Shown one piece after another: positions 41,576 to 49,827 of a stretch of DNA of 64,000 nucleotides (positions within the stretch are counted from its first letter, which is position 1; every line of letters begins with the position of its first letter). The position numbers were made by a program, and so were the translations under genes. The notes beneath the pieces were generated by a model, which worked only from the letters and a program-made list of their open reading frames with translations, had not been told where the DNA came from and did not search any database. Source of the DNA: Amycolatopsis acidiphila (GTDB lineage Bacteria; Actinomycetota; Actinomycetes; Mycobacteriales; Pseudonocardiaceae); assembly GCF_021391495.1 (NCBI RefSeq), contig NZ_CP090063.1:3596001-3660000 (forward strand), read 5' to 3'.

Positions 41576-43633
41576 TCAGACGCGCCCGCCGCGCCGGTTC
41601 GGCTCCTCCACCACCGCCGCGTCGACGAACGTCCGTGCCAGCACGCGGTCTTCGGCCACCAGCCACAGATGCAGCCGCGCCGGGCCGCCGGGCGCCGGGA
41701 CGGTCAGCGGGACAGCGGCACTGAGCCGGAACGGCTCCGCCTCTACCGCATGGGAATCCGTTGCCGCGACGGGAATGCCGCGTGAGCCCGAAGCGCCCCA
41801 CGCCGCGTGCAGGGTGCCGGTGACCGGCGCCGTGCCCGTGTGCGAGACGTGCACGTCCAGGGTCAGCGGGCCGTCCGGGACCGGGATGTCGGCGCCGGCA
41901 TGCGCGGGCACGAGATCCACCACCAGCGTGGTCGGCGCGAACGCATCGGCCGGGTCCAGCCCGCCCCAGTCCTTCCGCCCGCGGCGCGCGTCCAGCAGGC
42001 CGGCCATCTCGTGCTCGACGTCGGTCAGTTCGGTGTAGATGTAGCCCGCGAAGCGGTCGTGCCGGCGGATTTCCTGCGTCTGCCAGCGCACGTGCCACGC
42101 GCGCTCCAGGCTGGTGAAGCCCGCGCCGAACTCACTGTTCAGCACCGGCACGCCGGAACGCGGGAAGCCGGGCGAACCGTAGAAGGACTTGTCGACGACG
42201 AAGTCCGGCGAGAGCCTCACCTCGAACGTCTCACGCTCGCCGGAGGCCAGCGCGGCGAGGTTTTCCGCCCAGTCGCGCGGGTTTTCGTCGTAGTAGTGCC
42301 AGTCGACCAGGTCCGTCTTCACGTGCGCCCAGCCGGAGTTCTCCACGATCGGCCGGGTGTCGTCCAGCGAGCGCATCTCCTCGTACGCGTGCTCCGCCGC
42401 GGCAGCGCGCTCGGGGCTGCCCGGGATGTCCCAGTCCAGGCCCCATTCTTCGTTGTACAGTCCCCAGATCACGATCGAGGGGTGGTTGCCGTCCCGGCGG
42501 ACCAGGTCGGGCAGCTGGGCCTCGAACGCCGCCGCCGCGGCCGGGCTGAACCGGCTCGGGCACGGCGGTTCCGCCCAGACCAGCATCCCCATGCGGTCGG
42601 CATGGTCGAGCCACCGCGGTTCCTCGAACTTGAGATGCTTGCGCACCAGGGAAAATCCGAGTTCACGTGCCAGATCGAGGTCTCGCACCAGCGCTTCGTC
42701 GTCCGGTGCGGTGAGGCCGGTCTCCGGCCAGTACCCCTGATCCAGCACGCCACGCACGTAAAGCCGTTCCCCGTTGAGGTAAAGCTCCTCGCCGCGGGTT
42801 TCGATCCGCCGCAACCCGCCGGTCACGGTGAGGTGATCGGCTTGCGGTCCTTCGCCGACGCGCAGCGAGACACGGTAGAGGTGTGGCGACTCCGGGCTCC
42901 ACAACCGGGGCGATTCGACCTCCAGCCGGGCCTCGAACCGGCCGCCGGTCACCGGGAGCACGGTTTCCCGGCCTTCCAGCTCGGCCACGACCGTGCCGGT
43001 GTCGGAAGTGTCCCCGGCGAGCACGCCGGCGATGTCGAACCCGGTGAGGGAATCCCCGCGCAGCGCGACTTCCTCGACGTAGGTGCGCCCGCGCGCCTCC
43101 AGCCAGACGCTCTGCCAGATCCCCGAGGTCGGCGTGAACGAGACGCCGTCGTAGTCGTCGCGGGGGATCGACCGCTGTTTGCCGTGCGGGATCTCGCGCT
43201 TGTCCGCCGGGGCGTCCACCTCGACGGTCAGCTCCGCCGGCCGACCCGGCTCGAGCACGCCGGTGACGTCGAACTCGAACGAGCTGTGCCCGCCGACGTG
43301 GGAGCCGACCGGCACGCCGTCGACGGAGACGGTCGCCCGGTGATGCACGGCGCCGAAGCACAGCACCACCCGCCGGCCGGACCACTCGGGCGGCACGGTC
43401 ACCGTGCGGGCATACACGGCGTGCTCCAGCCAGGTGCGCTGGACCCCGGAAGCCGCGGTCTCCCAGGCGAACGGGACGGTGATCGAGCCGGGCGCCCCGT
43501 CGCCGGCGGTGAACTCCCAGCGCCCGTTGAGGCTCAGCCAGTGGGCCGAGCGGTCCCGGTCGGGCCGCGGGTATTCCGGCCGGGGCACCGCCTCCGCGAC
43601 GAGCGGTTCGGCGGCGTTCTCGGCAATCGTCAT
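41576..43633 (-). CDS. Glycoside hydrolase family 2 protein
   Basis: A 685-residue GH2 enzyme without signal peptide. Order: N-terminal sugar-binding jelly roll (about 25-180, LNGRWEFTAGDGAPGSI), immunoglobulin-like domain, TIM barrel from about 285. The acid/base is E395 in LYNEEWGLDW and the nucleophile is E501 in LNSEFGAGF. Such enzymes remove beta-galactosyl, glucuronyl or mannosyl groups from the non-reducing end. It is the last gene of the ABC transporter operon, acting in the cytoplasm on imported oligosaccharide, and is convergent with the secreted sialidase. Confidence 0.88.
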   Translation of the reverse strand: MTIAENAAEPLVAEAVPRPEYPRPDRDRSAHWLSLNGRWEFTAGDGAPGSITVPFAWETAASGVQRTWLEHAVYARTVTVPPEWSGRRVVLCFGAVHHRATVSVDGVPVGSHVGGHSSFEFDVTGVLEPGRPAELTVEVDAPADKREIPHGKQRSIPRDDYDGVSFTPTSGIWQSVWLEARGRTYVEEVALRGDSLTGFDIAGVLAGDTSDTGTVVAELEGRETVLPVTGGRFEARLEVESPRLWSPESPHLYRVSLRVGEGPQADHLTVTGGLRRIETRGEELYLNGERLYVRGVLDQGYWPETGLTAPDDEALVRDLDLARELGFSLVRKHLKFEEPRWLDHADRMGMLVWAEPPCPSRFSPAAAAAFEAQLPDLVRRDGNHPSIVIWGLYNEEWGLDWDIPGSPERAAAAEHAYEEMRSLDDTRPIVENSGWAHVKTDLVDWHYYDENPRDWAENLAALASGERETFEVRLSPDFVVDKSFYGSPGFPRSGVPVLNSEFGAGFTSLERAWHVRWQTQEIRRHDRFAGYIYTELTDVEHEMAGLLDARRGRKDWGGLDPADAFAPTTLVVDLVPAHAGADIPVPDGPLTLDVHVSHTGTAPVTGTLHAAWGASGSRGIPVAATDSHAVEAEPFRLSAAVPLTVPAPGGPARLHLWLVAEDRVLARTFVDAAVVEEPNRRGGRV

Positions 43634-43638
43634 GTGTT

Positions 43639-44508
43639 TCAGCCCTTTACGCTTCCGGCGAGGATGCCGTTGATGAAGTGCTTCTGCAGCAGGATGAACA
43701 GGATCAACAGGGGCAGGAGCGCGACCGTCGCGGCGGCCAGGAGCTCGCCGGTGATGGTCGCGTAGTCGGCCCCCACCCGGTTGCCCGAGATGTTCTGGGC
43801 GAGGGTCGTGAGGACCACCTGGAGGGTGGCCATCCGGCTCGAGCTGGCCGCCACGACAGGCCAGACGACGTCGTTGTAGATGTTCATGATCGTGAGCACG
43901 CCGAGCCCGGCCAGTCCCGGCCGGATCGCAGGCAGGACCACGCGCCAGAAGATGCCGAACTCGCCGCAGCCATCGATGCGGGCGGCGTCGAGCAGCTCGT
44001 CCGGTACCGCCGCGATCACCTGGCGCATCCAGAAGATCGCGAAGGCGTCCACCGAGCCGGGCAGGATCAGCGCCTGGTAGGTGTTGACCCAGCCGAGCTC
44101 CTTCATCTCCAGCAGCAGCGGGATGATCAGGACGATCGTCGGGAGCATGAGCGTGAGCAGCACGGCGCCGAAGATCAGGTTCTGGCCGCGGAAGCGGTAC
44201 TTCGCGAACGCGTAGGCCGCCAGCGGGGCGAAGAACATCGTGATCGCGCCCTTGGCGAGCAGCACGACGCCGGTGTTGAGGAAGCCGCTGCCGACCGGCA
44301 CGTCGTGGAACATCCCGCGGAAGTTGGCGAGCGTGAAGGTCGCCGGGTCGAAGCCGAGCGGGTCCCGGATGATCTCGCCCGCGGGCTTGAACGAGGACAG
44401 CACCGCCCACACCACCGGGGCGAGCAGTGCCACGGTCAGCACCAGCAGGAACATGTGCGAACCGAGCAGCGGGCGGCCGCGCCGGCCTCGGACGTCGAGG
44501 GTGGTCAT
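43639..44508 (-). CDS. Carbohydrate ABC transporter permease (MalG type)
   Basis: A 289-residue permease with six predicted helices. The EAA loop is DELLDAARIDGCGEFGIFWRVVLPAIRPG, which docks with an ATPase. The start FLLVLTVALLAPVVWAVLSSFK and the C-terminal KHFINGILAGSVKG are family typical. No ATP-binding gene is in the operon, so a shared MsiK-like ATPase encoded elsewhere is likely, as usual in actinomycetes. Confidence 0.93.
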   Translation of the reverse strand: MTTLDVRGRRGRPLLGSHMFLLVLTVALLAPVVWAVLSSFKPAGEIIRDPLGFDPATFTLANFRGMFHDVPVGSGFLNTGVVLLAKGAITMFFAPLAAYAFAKYRFRGQNLIFGAVLLTLMLPTIVLIIPLLLEMKELGWVNTYQALILPGSVDAFAIFWMRQVIAAVPDELLDAARIDGCGEFGIFWRVVLPAIRPGLAGLGVLTIMNIYNDVVWPVVAASSSRMATLQVVLTTLAQNISGNRVGADYATITGELLAAATVALLPLLILFILLQKHFINGILAGSVKG

Positions 44509-44510
44509 GG

Positions 44511-45485
44511 TCAGTCCTCCGCTCGGAGCAGCCGGACGAACAGCAGCGACACCGCCATCACGACGATCACCAGGAGGAACGAGTTCGCCGCCCCGGTGCC
44601 GAGATCCGCGCGGTTGATGTGGTTGAACAGGAAGAGCCCCGCCGTGGTGGTCGAGTTGTAGGGCCCGCCCTTCGTCACCACGTACGGTTCGGTGAAGATC
44701 TGGAACACCGCCAGTGTCTGCAGCACCACGGAGAACATCAGGGAACGGCGCAACAACGGGACGGTGATGCTCCACAGCTGCCGCACCCGGCCCGCGCCGT
44801 CGAGCGACGCCGCCTCGTAGAGGCCGGGTTCGACCTGCTGAAGTCCGGAAAGGACGATCAGGACGACGAAACCCGTTGTCTTCCAGAGGAACAGCAACGC
44901 CAGCGTCGGCTTGGCCCAGGCGCTGGTGACGAGCCAGCCGACCGGGGGCAGCCCGACGGCGCCGAGCACCGCGTTCACCGCGCCGTAGTTCTGATCGAAC
45001 AGCACGATCCAGATCTGGGCGATCGCGACGAGCGGCATCACGAACGGCACGACGAACGCGACCCGGTAGAAACTCCGCAGCCGTTTGATGGTGTTGAGCA
45101 GGACCGCGACGATCACCGACAGCACCAGCTGCACCGGCACGACCAGCAGCCACAGCACGGCGGAGTTGCCCAGTGACGACCAGAAGGCGCTGTTGGCCAG
45201 CAGGTAGCGGTAGTTCCCGAAGCCGACCCACTGCGCCGCGCCTGTCCCGTGCCAGTCGGTGAAGCTCAGGCGCAGCGTGAAGAACAGCGGGTAGATGCTG
45301 AAGGCGAGGAAGACCGCCACGAACGGCAGCACGAAAGCGTAAGGCGCGAGGCGGCGGCGCCAGGAGAACGTGCGCCTCCCGCGTGGCGCCGCCGCTTTCG
45401 CTGTGCGGGGCCCGGCAGGCACCGCCGGGCCCCGTCGTCCTTCCCGGAACACCGTCGCCGCGCCGGACGGGGCGGGCCGGGTCAT
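44511..45485 (-). CDS. Carbohydrate ABC transporter permease (MalF type)
   Basis: A 324-residue permease with a basic N-terminal extension of about 40 residues and six helices. The EAA loop is EPGLYEAASLDGAGRVRQLWSITVPLLRR. The FTEPYVVTKGGPYNST stretch before the last helix is typical. The ATG overlaps the binding-protein stop by four bases, and the second permease starts two bases after its stop. Confidence 0.93.
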   Translation of the reverse strand: MTRPAPSGAATVFREGRRGPAVPAGPRTAKAAAPRGRRTFSWRRRLAPYAFVLPFVAVFLAFSIYPLFFTLRLSFTDWHGTGAAQWVGFGNYRYLLANSAFWSSLGNSAVLWLLVVPVQLVLSVIVAVLLNTIKRLRSFYRVAFVVPFVMPLVAIAQIWIVLFDQNYGAVNAVLGAVGLPPVGWLVTSAWAKPTLALLFLWKTTGFVVLIVLSGLQQVEPGLYEAASLDGAGRVRQLWSITVPLLRRSLMFSVVLQTLAVFQIFTEPYVVTKGGPYNSTTTAGLFLFNHINRADLGTGAANSFLLVIVVMAVSLLFVRLLRAED

Positions 45486-46870
45486 TTGCGCTCGATCAGG
45501 TTGGTCTGGATGTCCTTGCCCGCCTGGTCGATGACCTGCTGCGGGGTCATGCTGCCGTCCAGCATCTTCTGCAGGTCGGTGCCGAGGTAGTCGACCGCGC
45601 CGTCCCACCAGACCGGGATCGGCGCGCCGCCCGGGATCTGCCGGCCTGCCTCGACCGCGGTCTGCCACAGGTCCTGGCCGCCCATCGCGTCGATCGGCTG
45701 GAACAGCGGCTTCGCGGGGTCTGCGGCAGGCTGGTAGGCGGGGATGGACGTGTTCGTGCCACCGGGGTAGACCTCGTTCGGGCCGTAGACGGCGGTGTAG
45801 CCGGCCTGGTCGAAGGTCAGGAACTGGTAGAGCAGCCAGGACAGCTGCGGGTTCTTGGCGTCCTTGGGGATCACGAACGACGAGCCACCCATCGCGCCGC
45901 TGCGCGCGCCGCCGTCGGACCAGGCCGGCAGCGCCATCGCCCGCCAATCGCCCTTCGTCGCGGTCAGCTGCTGCTGCGGCGCGTAGTCGAACCAGATCGC
46001 CCACGGGTAGAAGACCTCGTCACCGGAGTCCAGCGCGCCGACGTCGCTGGGCTTGAGATACTCCGCGCGGGTACCGAGGCCGTCCTTCTGCACGGTGTCG
46101 AGCCAGGTCAGGATCTGCTGGTACGGCGCCGAATTGAGGCGCAGCTGCCCATCGGCGCCGGCGAGGCTGGTGCCGAGCTGGCTCGCGTACATCTCCAGCT
46201 GGAGCTGGCTGTTGAACGCGTTCTGCTCCAGGTGGATGGGCTTGGCGCCGGGCTTGTACTGCTGGTACTTCTTCGCCGCGGCAAGGAGATCGTCGTAGGT
46301 CTTGATCCCGTTCGGGTCGATGCCGGCCGCGCTGAGCGCCTTCGCGTTGTAGAAGAGCAGCCCGGGGTCGAGGTCGAACGGCACGCCGTAGATGCCGCCG
46401 TTGACGGTGTTGACGTCGACCTTCTGCTTCGCGATGTCCTTGGTGTAGGGCGCGAGCACGTCCTTGAGGTTGTACAGGTGCTCGACGTAGCCGCCGACCT
46501 TCGCGTCGTCCAGGAAGACGCCGTCGGGCACGTCGGTGCCGGTGATCAGCGTGTTCTGCAGCTTGGAGTCGATGTCGACGGCTTCGTGGTGGACCGTGAT
46601 GCCCGGATATTTCTCGGTGAACTTCCTGATCGCGGCGTCGAAGACCTTGAACAGGTCGCCGGAGCGGTCCCAGATGGTGATCTCGCCCTTCGGCGAGGCG
46701 TTCGCCGGGACTTCGAGCATGGCGCCGCCGGCAGCCGGACCGCTGGCCGAACCGATGTCCGGACCGCAGGCGCTCAGCCCGGCGGCGAGCACGGCCGCGG
46801 CGGCGATGGCGGTGCCGCGACGGGCGAACGACCGGGCGCTCCGTCCGTTCCGGCCAAGAGTGGGGTTCAT
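45482..46870 (-). CDS. Sugar-binding lipoprotein of ABC transporter
   Basis: A 462-residue extracellular solute-binding protein (family 1). The signal peptide ends in a lipobox LSAC with lipid-modified C35. The mature part begins with an acidic, Gly/Ala linker and ITIWDRSGDLFKVFDAAIRKF, then shows alternating Rossmann-like lobes. It captures an oligosaccharide for the two permeases. The ATG at 46868-46870 follows AAAGGAG. First gene of the operon, directly downstream of two LacI operators. Confidence 0.92.
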   Translation of the reverse strand: MNPTLGRNGRSARSFARRGTAIAAAAVLAAGLSACGPDIGSASGPAAGGAMLEVPANASPKGEITIWDRSGDLFKVFDAAIRKFTEKYPGITVHHEAVDIDSKLQNTLITGTDVPDGVFLDDAKVGGYVEHLYNLKDVLAPYTKDIAKQKVDVNTVNGGIYGVPFDLDPGLLFYNAKALSAAGIDPNGIKTYDDLLAAAKKYQQYKPGAKPIHLEQNAFNSQLQLEMYASQLGTSLAGADGQLRLNSAPYQQILTWLDTVQKDGLGTRAEYLKPSDVGALDSGDEVFYPWAIWFDYAPQQQLTATKGDWRAMALPAWSDGGARSGAMGGSSFVIPKDAKNPQLSWLLYQFLTFDQAGYTAVYGPNEVYPGGTNTSIPAYQPAADPAKPLFQPIDAMGGQDLWQTAVEAGRQIPGGAPIPVWWDGAVDYLGTDLQKMLDGSMTPQQVIDQAGKDIQTNLIERK

Positions 46871-46929
46871 GGCACTCCTTTGTGCGGGGACAGCGGCAGG
46901 ACGGCGCGCGGGAATCGGCACGCCGCCGG

Positions 46930-46975
46930 TTTGCCAACGTGAGCAAACTGTACGACATGCTTGCACACGTTGCAA
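46930..46975. promoter_or_regulatory. Two LacI-type operators between ABC operon and lacI gene
   Basis: TTTGCCAACGTGAGCAAA (46930-46947) and TTGCACACGTTGCAA (46961-46975) lie between the divergent binding-protein and LacI genes. The second is the exact reverse complement of the site at 39630-39644. The 31-base distance between their starts places dimers on nearly the same helix face. Autoregulation of the repressor and control of the transporter are both likely. Confidence 0.75.
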
Positions 46976-47013
46976 ACGCTAGGATGAGCACTCCGGCCGA
47001 AGGGAGCGTGGTG

Positions 47014-48027
47014 ATGGCGGCGACGTTGCGGGACGTGGCGGATCGGGCGCAAGTCTCCGTGCGCACGGTGTCGAACGTCGTCAGCGGTTACGAGCACGTC
47101 AGCGAGAAGATGCGGCAGCGCGTGCAGCGGGCCATCGACGAGCTCGGCTACATCCCGAACCCGGTGGCGCGCACGCTGCGCACCGGGAAAACGGGTCTGC
47201 TGTCGCTGGTGGTGCCGGAGATCGACGTGCCGTACTTCAGCCAGCTCGCCCGGGAGGTCATCGACGCGGCGGGCCACCTCGGGTTCCAGGTCATGATCGA
47301 CCAGACCGGCCACGACCACGAGCGGGAACGGCAGCTGCTGCGCGGCGGCGGCCGGCGCAACCTGTTCGACGGCATGCTGTTCGCGTCACTGGCCACCCGT
47401 GACGAGCTGCGCGACGTGAACCCGGCCAGGTCCTCGCCGCTGATCCTGCTGGGGGAGCACCTCTTCGACCGCCGCTTCGACCACGTCGCCATCGACAACG
47501 TCGTCGCGGCCCACGACGCGACCTCGCACCTGCTCGACCGCGGCCGCACCAGGATCGCGGCGATCGGCGCGCAGCCGAAGGAGTCGTACGCGACGCCGCT
47601 GCAGCGCACGGAGGGATTCCGGAAAGCGCTCCGGGAGCGCGGCCTGGGACCGGTGAACGCCTTGCAGCGCACGGCCGCCCATTACGGCCGCGCCGACGGT
47701 TACGCCGCCGCCACGTCCCTGCTGCGCAAATCGCCACGCCCGGACGCCATGTTCTGCTATTCGGACCTGCTGGCGATGGGCGCGATCCGCGCGGTGTTCG
47801 ACGCCGGCCTGCGCGTCCCGGAAGACGTCGCGATCATCGGCATCGACGACATCGAGGAAGGCCGGTACTCGCGGCCCTCACTGAGCACGGTTTCCCTGGA
47901 CACGCCGTTCATCGCCCGCACCGCGGTGTCCCGCCTCGCCGCGCGCATCGAGGACCCATCGCTGGCGGCGGAGGAATTCATCGCCCCGCACACCCTGATC
48001 GCGCGGGAGAGCACGGAGAACCGCTGA
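47014..48027 (+). CDS. LacI-family transcriptional regulator
   Basis: A 337-residue repressor. The N-terminal helix-turn-helix and hinge read ATLRDVADRAQVSVRTVSNVVSGY and GYIPNPVARTLRTGKTG. The periplasmic-binding-like effector domain follows (LSLVVPEIDVPYFSQL, DNVVAAHDATSHLLDRG, AIIGIDDIEEGRYSRPSLSTV). The ATG at 47014 has GGGAG seven bases upstream; an earlier ATG at 46984 would start beside the operator. It very probably controls the sialidase gene and the ABC/GH2 operon through the shared operators, responding to an imported sugar. Confidence 0.92.
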   Translation: MAATLRDVADRAQVSVRTVSNVVSGYEHVSEKMRQRVQRAIDELGYIPNPVARTLRTGKTGLLSLVVPEIDVPYFSQLAREVIDAAGHLGFQVMIDQTGHDHERERQLLRGGGRRNLFDGMLFASLATRDELRDVNPARSSPLILLGEHLFDRRFDHVAIDNVVAAHDATSHLLDRGRTRIAAIGAQPKESYATPLQRTEGFRKALRERGLGPVNALQRTAAHYGRADGYAAATSLLRKSPRPDAMFCYSDLLAMGAIRAVFDAGLRVPEDVAIIGIDDIEEGRYSRPSLSTVSLDTPFIARTAVSRLAARIEDPSLAAEEFIAPHTLIARESTENR

Positions 48028-48665
48028 GCCGGGAGTGCGGTGTCCTGGTTTTGGCGGGAATGGGAGAAGTAAGCGCACGGCGAATTCGGGGGAAAGGGAA
48101 AGGAGTACGCCCGGCGGCAGAACCACGTGCTGCTGCTGAGCGTGGACAGTTGCCGACTTATTGTATTTCGGCGATTCACCCAACGAATGCGAAGAAGTGG
48201 ACGGCATGGCCACTGGGGCGATCACAGCGTTGGTCATGACGAGCACCGGCGGAAACCACGCAGCCGTGGCTTACAGGCCACTGGCGGGTGTTGAAGTGCC
48301 TTCTGGCACCAGTACGTCAGATGTAGCAGGGATGCCACAAACTGTGTCCGAGGGGGAGCTGCACACTAACCACACGGTTGCAGCTCTGAACATCTGTGCT
48401 GGGGCCGCGCGCGATCGCCGGCTCCGGGGCAGGGCGGGACCGACGATCGGCTACCCGCAGCGAGGACGTTCGCCCAGAAGGCGCCGTGCCGCTCGGGCTT
48501 GGCTCGCTCGTGCTGGCTGCGGCTCTCACCGCTAATGTCGTGTACCACGGTCGCGGCGGTGTGCCGCGCGTCGGTGCCCTCGGCCGCGCCGCCGATGCCG
48601 AGGGTGGCCACGCGGCGGCCAGTCTCCCAGGTCGCCACCGGGAGTCGCGAGGAAACGGGCGCCCG
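48028..48665. other. Gene-free stretch, 638 bases
   Basis: Codon bias weakens here and base composition is less GC-rich around 48110-48380. Short open frames exist on both strands, but none has a convincing start, codon usage or recognisable motif. I see no RNA gene, repeat or operator. It may hold decayed genes at the edge of the accessory region. Confidence 0.5.
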
Positions 48666-49337
48666 CTACAGGTCGGCCGGGTTCCTGCGCAGCGTGACCT
48701 CGCGCCCGGACGCGGTGCGCACCGTGACCGCGCGCACGCCCGGCCGGCCGGGCACGACCGCCAGCGGCAGCCGGTCGAAGGTCTCGGCACCGATGTGCTC
48801 CCGCAGTTCCTCGGCGTCAGCGCCGATCTCCAGCCGGGTCACGGCCACCCCGCGCTCACCGTGCTCCACCGCCCCACGATCCGGGTTGGTGGCCGGGTCC
48901 TCCCGGTAGAACCAGTTCGGCAGCCCCCGGCGCCAGCACGTGTCGAGCGCGCGGCCGGGGCCGGGGGCGGTGGTGATGATGCGCTGGGTGCCGTCGGGCT
49001 GGACGCGCCCCGGAAGCCGCGCCACCTCGCCGCCGAGCCGCTGCGCGACGGCGGTCATCTCCTCGAGGGTGTCGGCGCGCAAGCTCCAGAACATCCACCG
49101 GTCGCCGTCCGCGACGACCTGGTCGAACCAGGCGACCCCCGCATCCCGCTCGGCTGCTGGGGCCGTCGCGGCCTCGACCTCCAGGTAGACGTCCTCGCCG
49201 AGCGGGAAGATCGTGTTCGCGATGCCGGCGGCGAAGACGCCACCGTCGTAGTGGGCGAGTCCTGTCTCCTCGTGCACTCTGCGGACCCCGTCAGCCAAGT
49301 CGCGGACGCCGAGGCAGAGATGATCCAGATGGAACAT
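48666..49337 (-). CDS. VOC (glyoxalase-like) family protein
   Basis: A 223-residue protein whose N-terminus (FHLDHLCLGVRDLADGVRRVHEETGL) and strand pattern fit the glyoxalase-like domain PF13468 of the vicinal-oxygen-chelate fold. H4 and E53 in VYLEVEAA are at metal-ligand-like positions. The second half (VTRLEIGADAEELREHIG) is a repeat of the betaalphabeta unit. Single gene; substrate unknown. Confidence 0.8.
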   Translation of the reverse strand: MFHLDHLCLGVRDLADGVRRVHEETGLAHYDGGVFAAGIANTIFPLGEDVYLEVEAATAPAAERDAGVAWFDQVVADGDRWMFWSLRADTLEEMTAVAQRLGGEVARLPGRVQPDGTQRIITTAPGPGRALDTCWRRGLPNWFYREDPATNPDRGAVEHGERGVAVTRLEIGADAEELREHIGAETFDRLPLAVVPGRPGVRAVTVRTASGREVTLRRNPADL

Positions 49338-49827
49338 CCGCTGAGGCTACCGTGATAAGGCTTATGGCCTCCGGCGGGCAAGGCCGACTGCTGATCCGGG
49401 GTGAGATGGTCTGCAGACCGGAGCAAGATCACCGGCGGCTGTAGGCCGCTCGACGACGGCGCTCCGGGCGTCGTCTCGCTCCGGATCGGGTCTCATTTCT
49501 GGTCTTCGAGTGACTCGTTGTCGCTCGTATAGGTCACGAGAGCGTTGATAGTCCTCTGCCAGTCAGGTCCTGACACCTCGTCGGCAACTCGCGAGTCGCA
49601 CTTGCTTTCGCAAGCAATGCTCGGCGGAGTCTGTACCCCCGCCGGGCTGCGGGAGTCCTCGATCGCATCACCGTCCTGCTCTGCGCGCTCGCCGCCGCGA
49701 GCGCTGGCCGTCCTCCTCGGCTCGCAGCGGCGCGTCCAGGTGCGTCACGGCGTCGTGTAGCGAAGCCCTGAAAGCGGTCGAGCTCCGAGAGAGCAGGGCG
49801 GCTTTGCGTCGCTCCCACACCTAGCCG
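49338..49827. other. 490-base stretch with possible transposase scrap
   Basis: No intact gene. On the minus strand near 49370-49435 the short sequence ILLRSADHLTPDQQSAL resembles the inter-domain part of ISL3-type transposases, but it is too short to be sure. The remainder shows no recognisable coding signal, RNA gene or repeat. Confidence 0.35.

Noticed and set aside
48161..48535. 124-codon plus-strand frame as a gene
   Set aside because: Poor start, no recognisable motif, and Arg-rich tail typical of non-coding high-GC frames.
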